Below are positions 45,493 through 57,974 of a DNA stretch of 64,000 bases, in pieces. Each line of letters opens with the position of its first letter. Position 1 is the stretch's first letter. The position numbers and the translations under genes are program-made. This DNA is from Alitta virens (taxonomy: Eukaryota > Annelida > Polychaeta > Phyllodocida > Nereididae), in contig OW028582.1 in NCBI GenBank assembly GCA_932294295.1, forward strand, positions 38,181,704 through 38,245,703, in the 5' to 3' direction. The notes under the pieces are model-generated. The model was not told where the DNA came from. It made no database searches and saw nothing but the letters and a program-made list of their open reading frames with translations.

Positions 45493-48400
45493 TCAAGTAG
45501 CCATGATTCGATGGAATTTTAATATCGTAAATAAGGTAATAAGCAGCTGCCAACTGGCATGATTCATATTAACACCTACAATAAAAGAAATTGATTAAAA
45601 ATTAACATTGGTATTAAATTAAATAATGTTTGTCTATTTTCTGTACGTTTAGCATACGTACAACTGTTAAGAAGAAAAACCATGCTAAATTTCACACAGT
45701 AAAAATAAATTGCATTATTTTTGTAATATCTGAATTTCCTTATATTTTTTCTTACCACTTGCTGCTATAAACCTTGCAGGTACCATGACGGATCTGACGC
45801 TAGTCCAGTAAGTAGGGTAAGCCTCAACAACTGAAGCCCTGCAATTACATAATATCAAACACATTCGAGTTTTTGGTGTAAATTGTGTTGTTTTTTTCTA
45901 CTATTTTAACTGCATTCAGTGGGTCTGATTTAAAATTAATAAATAACACAGAAAATAAACCATGGATGCTGTTTCTAACAAGGCTACAACATATTTCAAT
46001 GTCCAGTATATATTGTATTTGCTGTATATAATGAACAGGGCGAATATATTAATATATGTAACGCCATATATTGGAATTAAAATTATCATGATTTACTTGG
46101 CATTAGGCACCCACAGTGATGGCACTGGTGTGAGCACTTAAGCCCCTGCGGTTAGATTATCTAACCCCGTGTTTAAGGCTAAATACTCCCCATGGAGTTG
46201 AGAAAGACTTAAGATTGGCCTGTCAAGGATGTAATTGTGAAGTCGGTTGATACTGTTGAGTGATAACAGACTATAAACCCAGTTTTCCATTTACCATACA
46301 TTTTTGTATCAGAATTTCAATCCATAACATATCCTATAATTAGCAGAACTCAAAGAGATATAGATACTTACTAAGATTGGTTTAAAAATAATCTTCTGAG
46401 CCTTGTGAAAATTGCCAGTGCCATCACTGATGTTTGTGTACATTTAAGCTGTGGCCAGATCATTGATCTTCACATCCTTGAAAATGGCTTAAATAACCTA
46501 ACTATGGCACATTTGTCTTCCTTGAATAAAATTAAGCAACTTTGAATTGAGGACCATTTGTCAAAAGTGCCTGGTTTTATTGTACCAAGGTATTTATTAA
46601 ATTTTAACAGTTCCCCCCCCCCCCCCTCAAACATCAAAGGACTCATCTATGTTAGTCTGATTTTCCTGGAAATTGGCATGGGTAATTTTGTTCTTAGTGG
46701 TAAAAGCTTGTGAAGGTTTTCAACAAATATCTGTTGGAGGCCCATCATGTAAAATGCTTAGCAACTCATCAAAAGCTTAATATCTACTAACATTATTTCA
46801 TTCCTATGAAAACTATTATGATTTGAATGGTAACTATGGTGCTTTGGCTGTTAACAAAAATGCATCATGAATTTGTGCTTGTGATGCTGCTGTTGTGTCA
46901 GTGTGGCAGTGGTCTTTGCATTCCAGGCATCTGGCTATGATTGGCCAGTTGAGTGACACACCCACACTCTGACCTATAAAATGAATGAAACTGGCCACAC
47001 ACACTCACTGTTCTCACTCTTTCTTAAGTGAAACAGTGTAATTACACAAATTGGATTTGTCAATTGCTCTTTATGTTTCTGATAGCTGATTGCATTTGAA
47101 ACTGTACACTGTAACTAATTTCAAGTAATTACAAATAGGCCAATGTTGAAATGATTTTTTTTCTCAAACTGTTTTAAACAGCAGATATGCAGTTAAAATA
47201 TATTTTTAATTTGGATCTGAATTATTCTATTAGATTTGCAAAACATGTCACATTTTCTGAAAGACTGCAAATTACAGAATACTAAAAGTATTGAGGTATT
47301 TAAAAAAAAAAGAACTATTAAAAAATTCTATGCAACTTAATAGCAGAAAAAATTGAAATATATATATATATATATATATTTTTATAGTATGACTAACAAG
47401 CAAAGGTCTCTTTTTATACTTATTACTTCTATAGATGGTGCAAGTGGTCGATTTGCAGTAGCGAGGATCTATGGAAAAGTACATTTTATAGCACGTTCAG
47501 CAATAAAGACAAAGACCTAAATTTGATTGTAATATTTTTACATGATACCTTGTCAGTATCTGTTACCTGCAACTAATACCCTTTAGTCTGTACAAAATAT
47601 TTCAATTAATATATATATTTTTTTGCATGTCTAGACTACATTAACCAATTCTGATACAGGTCTCGTTTTTAAAGAGAGCTTTTCTTGTTCACCTTGTATA
47701 TTAGAATACGATGAACTGCATTTACTCACACAAAATGAATTGGCAGGCTGAAAGTGTTCGCTGTGTTAGTCCTATTAAATTGAATGCTGGTTTTTATCTC
47801 ATTGTTGGAGTGAGTGAGTGAATCTCCATCAGAATAACATCTCATAGCTTTTGTTCCATTTGACAGTTGATCAAAGATTCCCACAGGATTTTGAGAACCT
47901 GGACTCCTGGCTTGTAAAAGGAATCCTTTGAAAGTGGAGCCATTATTTGCAGAAAGAGTGACTGAAATGTTAATTAGAACTTAAATATAAATTGTACATG
48001 GCCAAATGTGCCATGTGCGTTTTCCATGAGAAGGATAAACGCATGGAAACCGCATGGTTTTTTTCTAATCATAATGAGGTGAAAACCATGCATTTTCCAT
48101 GTGCTTATCCAAACGCATAGAAAATGCATGTGGCACATTTGGCCATGTAGAGCCCACACATAGAGAACATATCAGTAATGTAACCCAAGTATGAGGATGT
48201 TTACTAACATTTTTCAAACAACAAAAATGCTAGTTAGCCTGCCGATTTTTACTTATACTTCATTAGGCCTATTTATTAGTTTATTTTGTTTGCTTTGTTT
48301 AAATGCTTTTATTATGCAAGAGGAGTACATTTTTAAATAACGAGGGAGATTATAAATATTGTGCGTGAGTTATATTCCTCTTAGAATATACAGAAAAGAT

Positions 48401-48684
48401 ATCATGTTAGTGTAATAAGTCAGTTATAACTTTCCTCTAATATCTTTTAAAAATTTTCAAAAATCTTTATACTTTATAACAATTAATTACATACCTGTTA
48501 CCCCTTCCCCAGGGGTGTATTGTCTTGAACCCACAATTATCCTAAAGGGAGCAGTTCCATTTCCAATTGAGCCATGGCCAGGGATCATCCCTATGCAAGT
48601 GTTACTAGGTGCCCCATGGGGGTAATTGGTCACTAAATGAAACTGGAGATATGTTAATAAAAGTGTTGGTAGTGCCCAATACAT
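45493..48684 (-). CDS. Secreted Reeler-domain protein, copy R2
   Basis: Minus-strand coding exons: 48684-48495, 47961-47730, 45838-45756 and 45575-45493 (190+232+83+83 nt, 195 aa), phases matching throughout. The ATG follows directly on an acceptor (ttttccag), so a 5' non-coding exon is expected; one ends at 49810. The protein has a signal-like N-terminus (MYWALPTLLLTYLQF), then Reeler hallmarks: YPHGAPSNTC, PGHG, YTPGEGVTVTL, TFKGFLLQAR, RCYSDGDSLTHS, then ATYWTS-type end (VVEAYPTYWTSVRS). The last exon is hydrophobic (WQLLITLFTIL), as in a membrane or GPI tail. Single-Reeler proteins include insect putative defence proteins and the N-termini of ferric-chelate reductase-like proteins. Exon 2 has no usable Met early and is easily missed. 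The final exon is less certain. Confidence 0.78.
46090..46290 (+). repeat. SINE body, family 2, in R2 intron 2
   Basis: TTGGCATTAGGCACCCACAG, GATGGCACTGGTGTGAG and CTCCCCATGGAGTTGAGAA match the minus strand of 52300-52430 and part of 26800-26900. The tRNA-like head is missing here. A C run follows at 46613, still in the intron. Confidence 0.65.
47996..48151. mobile_element. Palindromic foldback MITE in R2 intron 1
   Basis: The outer arms TACATGGCCAAATGTGCCA and TGGCACATTTGGCCATGTA pair perfectly. Inner arms (ACGCATGGAAACCGCATGGT and its complement-like ACCATGCATTTTCCATG) extend pairing to about 70 bp a side. A flanking TA may be the target duplication. Confidence 0.8.
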
Positions 48685-49369
48685 CTGGAAAATAATGCAA
48701 ACATTTGGTACAGGTTTATATTTTACTGCAGAACCTAGGAAGCATGATGATAGTAAAGTTTTATCAATTAACACCAAAATGACAAACAGAAAAGAAAAAA
48801 CATACTATATGCTATAAATTTTCAAGGTTTAAAGCTAATTTATACATCTTTTTAAAAAAGAAAAATAATTAACCTAAAATACCTGCATATCCAGTAAATT
48901 TAAGAATGAATTTGTTTACACTACATGCAAGTTTGCTATTATATATCATGAGGCTCACCAAGTATAACTGAATGTAGAAACAGTATGTCTAGGGAAGGGT
49001 ACAATGAACAACTGGACATGTATACGTGACAACTACGTTCCTAGTGATTACCAGAACATGCATGTTTATAATTTTCTTTTGAAAGACAGAACCTATACTC
49101 AAAGTATGGTATAGTGCAAATGCATTGTATCATATTAATGTACTATACTTATAGCATGGCACATCATGAAGATTATAAGTTATTGAATTGCATCGAGTGG
49201 GCCATTAATTTCCCTATTTTTGTTCGAAATATAACACACCTGAAGTTTTAAAAGACTTGAAATTAACTGGTAAAACTTGACATTAACTGGTAAACAACTA
49301 TTCTGGGACAGAAACAGTTTCTTGATATACATTGCAAATATATTAGCTAAAGTTTTCATGATGTTGCAG

Positions 49370-49430
49370 ATGATAGATAGATAGATAGATAGATGGATGG
49401 ATGGGTGGATAGATAGACACGTAGACAGAC

Positions 49431-49461
<31 letters not shown>

Positions 49462-49515
49462 CAGATAGATAGACAGAATAGATAGACTCATACATACATA
49501 CATACATACATAAAT
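49370..49515. repeat. GATA/GACA microsatellite with CATA tail
   Basis: GATA runs broken by GGAT and GACA units, then CATA repeats. DNA from 48790 to 49370 and from 49515 to 49800 shows nothing else. Confidence 0.92.
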
Positions 49516-49809
49516 TACATACGAAATACTTTACTTTATAGATCTAAAACATTTTTAAAAATGAAGCCGTAAAAAGGTTACAATTAGTGCGGTCCAAGAG
49601 CCATTTATCTGCATGTATTATTTATAATCTGTTTTTCTGTCCTCTATTCGACTCAATTTCTTTCTATCTTCATAACATTGTGTCCATCTCTCTATGTGGC
49701 TGTCTGTCTGACTTTGAACTATACATTTGCTGATTTACAATAATGCAAATTTATTCTAAAACTATACATGCTAGATGAGAACAAACAAACAAAATAAAAT
49801 GTTACTTAC

Positions 49810-49900
49810 CCTTAAAAATTCACTACAGATCATACTGTCGTGCTGACCACTTCAACCTAACTACAAATTGTGGTTGAGGAGTCATTTTTGTTCCGCATGG
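49810..49900 (-). promoter_or_regulatory. Likely 5' untranslated exon and promoter of R2
   Basis: A strong donor (AAGG|gtaagtaac, minus) at 49809 closes a probable non-coding exon upstream of the R2 ATG exon. GATATATG at about 49912-49919 could serve as a TATA element. Inferred only from splice and promoter signals. Confidence 0.4.
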
Positions 49901-50314
49901 CTGCTCTTCATATATCTTTGATTTAATTGTTGTTTATGATATTTGAAAGATGTAGGGATGTTGTGTCATACATTTGATGGCCACTGGCCATTTTGGCCTT
50001 TAACCAGTCTTAAATTATGTGATGACACAAATTTAGCCAATGGCTGTGCTCTGAGCTTTTGATTGTTCCATCAGACAGAGATATTATTAATTTTGATATT
50101 TAGTCAACATGGTTTGTTTTTTTTAAGCAGGAGATATATTATTTCCAGTTGATCACAATATAAACCATAAAGACACTTCTATTGCTTTGCTCTTTTGAGG
50201 ATAATAACAAAACCACACGGATTTGTTTAACAATAACAGTATGCTTATATGTGAAACTTTATATTGTATGCAATATCTACAAATCTTATATGTAAGATAC
50301 TAGTGTACGTTAAA

Positions 50315-50823
50315 CTTTGTAGAAGACGAAATTCACTGTTTGATTGTCTGTCCTGGTAATGAGCAACACCGTGTTAACCTTTTTTTGAATGCAACTAAAT
50401 TTATTAACAACTTCTTGTCTCTAGATGATATAACTAAGTTTACAGCAATAATGACAAACAAGGAACCTGAGTTATTAATTAGTTTAGGAAAGTTTCTCCT
50501 TCAAGCTGATGTGTAGAGAAAACCATCTCCTGTATCCACACAGTTATTAATTTAGTTTATTAGTTTATTAGTTATGATGTGCTTGTCATGTTTTGGACTT
50601 TGAGAGTGAAATGTTTTTATTAGCGGCTTGTATTTTTTTCTATTGTGTATGTGGATTTTAAACACGTATTATAAGTTAACTTGGTGGCTGGAACCTTGAT
50701 TATTGAAATTTTATTGCTTTCTGTATTTACATTAATGTCTCTTTCATGTTATCTTTTAACTGAATGACATATGTATCATTTATGATATTTTACATGTCAA
50801 TAAAATCTATATATATACTATAA
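50315..50823 (+). mobile_element. 5'-truncated LINE, ORF2 end plus 3' UTR
   Basis: The frame DEIHCLIVCPGNEQHRVNL... continues to TAG at about 50515. It is typical of the Cys/His-containing ORF2 C-terminus of non-LTR elements. A 3' UTR of about 300 bp ends with AATAAA and a TATATA tail. The UTR recurs at 54641-54937. Confidence 0.75.
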
Positions 50824-51440
50824 AATATAATAATTATGACAATCCGATTTAACTTCACAAGTCAGAATTTAGAAAAGTATATTTGAAAATATAGGTGTAT
50901 AATAATATAGCATCCGCCCTACCTACCCTAGCCAAGCAAGCCTGGCCCTCTTATGTGTCCGAGTTCTCAGAATGAGGGCCATGCAGCTGTTTTTATATTT
51001 TTTCGTGGGATTATATGTGCACACAGCTATACAGCATTCCTACCTACATGAATACATTTTTTACTGAAAAATAATGAGTGCGCACACTATTACTTATCTT
51101 GACATGCTGTTATTTTTCCAAAACCATTTCCATCCAGTGGAATTTCAATTTCTGCTTCTCAAATTTTTTAAAATTTTATCACTGAATTACTTTGTTATCG
51201 CCGCTAAAAACCTAATTACACATTTTCAATGATGTGAAATGGTGATAGTTGGCACTGATACGTGTATACTGTCCAGACAATAGTTGCAAAATACCGCAAC
51301 AATTTACCGGACTGCTGCTGCAAGGCTACCCTACCCCACCCTTCCCTAACATGCACCATGCCTACTTGTTATGTTAAGTATATATTCCATGAGTTTGTAT
51401 TCAAAATGAATGTCCCATTACTTCTCGGCCATATGATTTT
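50824..51440. other. No gene recognised
   Basis: AT-rich intergenic DNA between the LINE and the possible last exon of R1. Confidence 0.5.
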
Positions 51441-54400
51441 TCAACTGCCACAAAATTCACCTGGCTGACCACTTGACCACCCAATCCCCTTGTGTATGAT
51501 GACTGCAAAGACTGTGATGATGAACAGATTATGCTTGTGGATGCTATCAACTCCTGAAGAAAGATTATGAATTATGAAATTACCACTTCGTGCCAAAATC
51601 ATCAGTCAGTGTTTTTGATGGCGAGATATTAATATACTTGGAATAATTCAATGTAATTTCATTGCTAAAATCTGAAAGTCTTCTTTTACTTAAGGTAATT
51701 CTCGAATGATTTATGTGCAATCATTCTATACAAACAGCTTGACATTGTAAACAAACTTTCAATGCTATGCAAACAATGATTTAAGTGGATATCAAACATG
51801 TTCAACTTACCATTCACTATGAAGCCTTTGTATAGTATTGGGGATTTTACATTGGTCCAGTAGGTTTCATAGTCCTGGACGATGGTTGCTCTGAAGGTAT
51901 GAATGAAGAAAATGTAAATGTAGTAGTAGTAGTAAAATTTTATTTATTGTCGTTTCAATTCACGGAATCACATACATTGTTCAAGACAAAATATACGAAC
52001 CAAGCAGAAGCTTCTGTACGACATACTGATAAGAATACATAAACAAATCTAATAGGACTAACAATTATATAATGAATGTAGCACATTTCTGTATAGCACT
52101 TCATTTCAGGTTCAGCACCTTTTGGCACCTTTTGAGTCAGCATTGTTACAATTTATCACAAACAGCTCTTTAATAAATCAATGCATTTGACTAATCATTT
52201 CTACATTTTGTGTGAGATTGTAGTTGATGTAGGTGATTATAGTCAAGAATCACCGCTCAACCAGTTCAATAGACTTTACAATTACATCTTCAGCAGGCCA
52301 ATCCAGAGTCTTTCTCTACTCTCTGGGGAGTATTCAGCCTTGGAAACGGGGTTAACTGCATGGGCTTAAGAACTCACACCAGTGCCATCACTGTGGGTCA
52401 TTGGGTGCCTAATGCCAAGTACCCATTACACCTGGGTGGGGTGAGGCAATGGTTAAGAGGATCGGCCCAACTCCTCGATGGCAGGGTGGGGGTTCAAACC
52501 CACAACCTTGCGGATAGCAGACCAACAACTTAACTACTAGACCACGCCACCCAATGAAGATGAGTTCAGAATTCAGCAATAATTTTCATATGCCTGGTCT
52601 GCAAGATGTGTTGATGGGCTATTTGAAATAATATCAATGACTCAGTGTTTCTGGTCTGAGGATAATGCAGGTGATATATGAGTGTCAGAGGCAGACGTAA
52701 CTATGAGATGACAAGGAGCACATACTAGTTGCAATTAACCAATAACACAATTGTTCATGTGGAAAACTTCCAAGCAATTAAGATTATAAAAAGCCCCTTA
52801 TAAGAATCAAACCTAGGACCTCCTGTATGGGATCCTTGCTTTAACCACTAGGCCACTCCTATGTTGATGATGAACGCTTTGAAGTTAACTTAATTTACAG
52901 TAGAAAATCAGCTTAATTTGTCTTATGACACATTTTCATTATAAGAATAATGGACATGAAATAAAATGTAAGCTAATTATTCAAATATAAATATACTGGC
53001 AGAGAACAAAATTGTAATGGTGAACATTTATGAAGAATATAATAACATACCCTAATTATATTAATTAATTATAGAAAATCTACACAGAATATAAAGATAT
53101 GTACGTGAAGCATAATGATCAAACTTACACAAATTGAATATCATCAACAAATCCTTTGGGCGCATGCCAGTAGAATGCTGCTATAGTTTTTGGATCTCCA
53201 GTTGAATGAGACACAGCGTCATTAGGATAGTAACAGGAAGTAGGTTTCAGCTGACCGGAAGCTGTGAAAACCCCATGAGGAGTAGGGGATTCTGGGATGT
53301 GTGCTTGGACAAACAGACCTTTGAAGACAGTCACTTGTGTCACAGATACTGTCACTGGAAATGGTAAAACAAGTTAATGGATGAATGAATAAATGATGAA
53401 TATATTTGACTAAGATCTTAACGTATGGTCCCCTATTATGGTCAGTGTCCTAATATGGACAGTTACAATTAATGCTCCCTAGTTTCATCTGCTGAGCAGT
53501 TGTATCACTAGCATTTTGAAACTTTAAATGTGCATTTTCATTTTACAAGGTCATTCAAGGACAAATTATTCCAATTTGTATAAAAAAAAAATAAGCCAAT
53601 AAAAAGAGAGTGCATGAAAACCATATTGGTCATCAGGGTTTCTCTTCAAACTTGCATGTTTGAAGGATCAACTTTTTGATATACACTTAAAGTCTCAAGA
53701 TGTAAATTTACAAAAATTGCCTTAATTCCTTTTAAGAATTTAATTCATCTATTTTACAGCAGAAGCTGTTTTACCAGGGAGAAGTCATTTGTTTCAGTAA
53801 AAATGCATAAAACAAGGTGACCATAATAAGACACTGGGGTCCTAATATCGTCAATACGAGGTTACCTGTTTCGACAGACTGTATCTTCTTTTAATGTTTA
53901 ACAAATATTCCATTATTTACAATGATCTTGAAATGTGAAATTCTTATACTTAACAATAGAGTCATAAGGAATGTGTAAAATGTGCCAGACTTTTATTAAT
54001 AGCTCTCATCAACAAGAACCAGACCATAATAGTGCCCCATACGTTAGACATTTTGACATAATATCTGATCCACATAGCTATTTTGCCAAAAAAGTTAGTC
54101 ATGGTCAGATGCATTCGAACAATTAGTCAACCTTAGTCAAATTTCATGTAAAGTGACAATTGAAGTTAGTCATTACAGCCAAATGTAATGAAGTGAATGC
54201 AAATCCAATTCAAACATAGTTTTGTGACACCACAATTTTCTTTGCTTAAGTAATTTTTTAAAGTAAAGCCACTATACCTGAACAATAAATGTTAAATTCA
54301 AGGATAAGAAAGCAAACAGTCTCAACAGGCAAACAATAGCCTTTAATTGGCTTGAAACAAAAGTGCATCAACACATGGGTGATTAGATATTCAAGACAAT

Positions 54401-56918
54401 GATTGCAATATTGCATTCGTCTGTAGTACCAATGCTTGCATTATTTACATAGTCTATACTAACTAAGTCCTTAGATAAATTTGACTATTTTGTGGTAAAA
54501 AAATTAAAGGTAAGTTAATCTTGGATATTCTAAATGCCCAATGTTAGTCAAGATGTCTAAAACTTCTGTTAAACTTGTCTAACAAATTAGCTGTTTTGAC
54601 GAACTGTCAATTCAGAGAAATAAACACTTTGTACTAACCATCTCCTGTATCCACACAGTTATTAATTTAGTTTATTAGTTTATTAGTTATGATGTGCTTG
54701 TCATGTTTTGGACTTTAAGAGTGAAATGTTGTTATTAGCGGCTTGTATTTTTTTTATTGTATATGTGGATTTTAAACACGCATTAATAGTTAACTTGGTG
54801 GCTGGAACCTTGATTATTGAAATTTTATTGCTTTCTGTATTTACATTAATGTCTCTTTCATGTTATCTTTTAACTGAATGACATATGTATCACTTATGAT
54901 ATTTTACATGTCAATAAAATCTATATATATACTATATGATTATTACTGACCATACATGGCATATACCTCTGACAGAAGTCCCTGGAATAAAAGAGTAGCC
55001 TCCAGTGGTGATGTTATAGGGGGCAGCACTTGTACTGGGGGATCCAGGGTGCCCTGGGGTCATAGAGATGCAAGCTGTGGAGGGGGCCCCTGAGGAATAT
55101 CCACTCACATAAAGAACTTGTGAGAATAATGTTGCTTGGAGCAACAAGATGGCTGGCTGGGGGGCTAGAAGAAAAAGTAGTATATCAAATGAAAATTGAC
55201 AAAGGTTAAAATGACCATTATATATAAATTAGATGAAATGTTAAGAAAATACTATAACATCAGAGTTTCTCGCATTTGTCATATTAATCATTTGTTTGTG
55301 TGAAGTAAATATAATATTTTATTAAGATAAATTAGAATCACTCTTGTTTATATTGATTTGTTTCTTCTTCTTAGAATCCTAGTCTTAATATCTGACTTTT
55401 TAGAGTGTGTTAATTATTTTCAGACTTGTCAAATTGATATTATACATTGTCTATCATGCTACCATTTTTCTTTCACTAAAGACAACTTTCCGTTTTAACA
55501 AAGCTTTAATATTAACAAATGTATTAAAGTACATATGATATAAAATATAAAAGATGTAACATCTCGTTACTGGTGGGCAGAACATGATTGAATGTTATAC
55601 GACATAAATGTTTGTGATCATACATGTATAAGAAGTTACAATGTAACACTAAATATGCACACATGGTTGAACAACAAAGAAAGTCAATTATAAATTTAAT
55701 GCTAGTAATAATGCTGTAAAATATAAGTAATGATACACTGTGCTTATATAACATGATTAATATGGGTGCCAATAAAGAAAGCAACGTTTATATTAATTTT
55801 GTAAATATCACTGAGACATAGCAAGTTAAGTATGAGTTTTACTCAGTAAAAGCTTAATTGCAATGCTGGAAACATAACTTTTCGTTAATATCAGCAATAC
55901 ATGAAAAGATGAACAAATATATGCAATCATTACATGTAATACTAGTAATACTATGATAAAAAAAGTAATGATATGATGTGCATAAAATGGTATGGATATC
56001 GTAATGCTAGTCAGAGGCTCGACAAATCATCTTGTTATGAAATAAAACTATGACCAGTTCAAATATACAACAAATTAAATTTATGCATTTTCAAAGTGGT
56101 AATGAAGGACTTTATCATAGCCAAAATATGGTGATTAGTCTAGTCTAGAGCTCACTTAAGACACTTGTGTGAATTATCATGATTTTGTAATCATCAGGAT
56201 AGTAGGATTTTGGAAAGCAGTCATATAATATTACGTGACTGTAACTTTGATGAAAGAAAAAATATTATTCACTGAGCTGGATTCGAACCACTGTCACTGT
56301 CACCTCACTCATCATTGCGAGCACTCTATCCACTGTGCCACCAAATCTGGTTGCGATCAGATGTTGTTGTTTTTTTAGGTGTAGGCTCTGTATTCTATAA
56401 ATAGCTCGCCTGAGCAATGAAAAAGTGATGTGTTTACTTTTTTTACTGCAGTAATATACTCCATAGTTACAAGTTCAATTATGCCCAAAATCTTTAATTT
56501 ATAAACTTTGGAAGTTGTAACCAAGGATTTTAACCAAAAATTAAGGTGAATACTATGTGCATGAGCCTTTCTGGGTCGAATACATTAAAATAAGTGAAGA
56601 GGCTCCTGACGGGTTCTTCATAACTGAACAACCAATCAAATCAAAGAGTCTGCAAGACTACCCCGCCTGGGTCCTTGACCTAATTATTTTCACCCAATAA
56701 ACCTAGTGTTTGTAATAATACCTGGCATTGAAACAAACCATATCAGTTATAGATGTATTGTGTCATAGGTCTAGATGCCAGATATAAAAAATATATGAAA
56801 TAACCAAGTTTTTTTGAGATTATGAAGTAGTCAATATAGGCAAATTTAATTATGCTCTTCGATAAAATAAGAAAATATAATCAAATCCACACACATTACC
56901 TCGTCTGACGCAATACAT
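51441..56918 (-). CDS. Secreted Reeler-domain protein, copy R1
   Basis: Minus-strand exons: 56918-56900 (ATG, six codons), 55164-54967, 53354-53129, 51890-51811 and tentatively 51502-51441, 585 nt, 194 aa, all phases consistent. The start MYCVRR joins PQPAILLLQATLFSQVLYVSG, a signal-like stretch. Reeler marks follow: GAPSTACISMTPGHPG, then VTVSVTQVTVFKGLFVQAH, CYYPNDAVSHSTGD, FYWHAPKG, and ATIVQDYETYWTNVKS. Compared with R2, exon phases are the same and exon sizes similar, so the two are tandem duplicates. The final exon (ending EFCGS) shows no similarity to the R2 end and is uncertain, as is the six-codon first exon. A truncated LINE lies 30 bp from the second exon in an intron, and SINEs fill another. 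Confidence 0.72.
52180..52560 (-). repeat. tRNA-derived SINE, family 2, with overlapping opposed tRNA-like heads
   Basis: On minus, GTGGTCTAGTAGTTAAGT (A box) and GGGTTTGAACCC (B box) lie at about 52555-52490, followed by the family 2 body to about 52200. On plus, GGTGAGGCAATGGTTAAGAGG at 52438 and GGGTTCAAACCC form a second, opposed head sharing the same B-box bases. Confidence 0.65.
52670..52862 (-). repeat. tRNA-derived SINE, family 1
   Basis: On minus, GTGGCCTAGTGGTTAAAGCA (A box) near 52855 and CTAGGTTTGATTC (B box) near 52813, then the family 1 body to CAGAGGCAGACGTAACTATG (plus) at 52686. It lies inside R1 intron 3. Confidence 0.7.
54641..54937 (+). mobile_element. LINE 3' UTR fragment
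   Basis: This is nearly identical to 50523-50823, ending in the same AATAAA and CTATATATATACTAT tail but truncated to the UTR. It lies in an R1 intron. Confidence 0.85.
56268..56345 (-). repeat. tRNA-like SINE head
   Basis: On minus, TGGTGGCACAGTGGATAGAG (A box) and GTTCGAATCC (B box) have tRNA-like spacing; no closed acceptor stem. Confidence 0.6.
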
Positions 56919-57974
56919 TCTACCTCCAAAAGTCTGTGCCGTACTTCTGAGATGTACAGCGATACAATGCCTAGTATGTGCATTTATGTTTGCTCACCAA
57001 ACAAAAGTTTATTTGATTTGCTCAATGACATCTATTGACCCTAAGAGTGATCTTGTGTACATCTTGCATATATCTTGGAATCATGAAGTTATATTAACAT
57101 TGTCATGATGTCATTATAATACATGATGTAAGTTCGTTTAGAATATTTGCATTGTATAATGATAATCTCTTTGACATGGATTGTTATAGATTATGTATAC
57201 ATGTTAGAGGTGGAAATGTTAAGTATTTTGTATGTATCAATAAGATAAAATAGAAAAGAGATTTTAACCTTTATCCATCTATCTACAAATTTAATGATTT
57301 TTTCGTGAATGAAATTAAGAAAGCCATTATCTGGGTAGAGCGGAGCATCAACACAAGGTGGCTTCCGGTCTCATATATTGGTCAGAAGTAAAAAATATTA
57401 GCTGAATTTTGATTGGTTGGAATGATATTATACATATTCTAGGTTTTTGATATGTAGACTTCATTAAAATCAATAAATAATTAGTAGGAATTAATGTGAA
57501 AATTAATCTTAAGGCTTTCAAAAATATGACTAAATTAGCTGAACTGGAGTGTGCGGGCTGTCATTTGTAAACATTGCCACCTTTGAGTAAGCTTTTGCAA
57601 TATTTGAACACGCTTCAGCTATTTGGAGGTATATAAATTGACATTTAGAGTTCAAAGATTGTTGATGCTAGTAAAACTCCTAAAAGCTATTTGCTAATAT
57701 TTTTTACGACTGTGAACAGTATATTAAAATGTTTACTCCATAAGTATATAATTGGGTACTGTTCAACCTAGACCTATCTCCACTCCATTCCAACTATATA
57801 CTCTAGATGGCGCTGATATACCACCTGTGCTGCCACCTAGGATCCTTGACTGTCAGTCCTAACTCCCATATATTGTTTCAAAACTTGACAAACAAGAACA
57901 CACAAACTGGTTTGTTACACATGTGCCATATATTTCCTGAAATGTTTTCTTTTTATATATACATTTTGAATTTG
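56919..57974. other. Intergenic, no gene recognised
   Basis: AT-rich DNA between R1 and the lipocalin 3' end, with no feature beyond short AT runs. Confidence 0.5.

Noticed and set aside
55524..55784. Minus-strand 86-codon hydrophobic frame
   Set aside because: AT-rich, lies in an R1 intron, with no splice signals or family motif.
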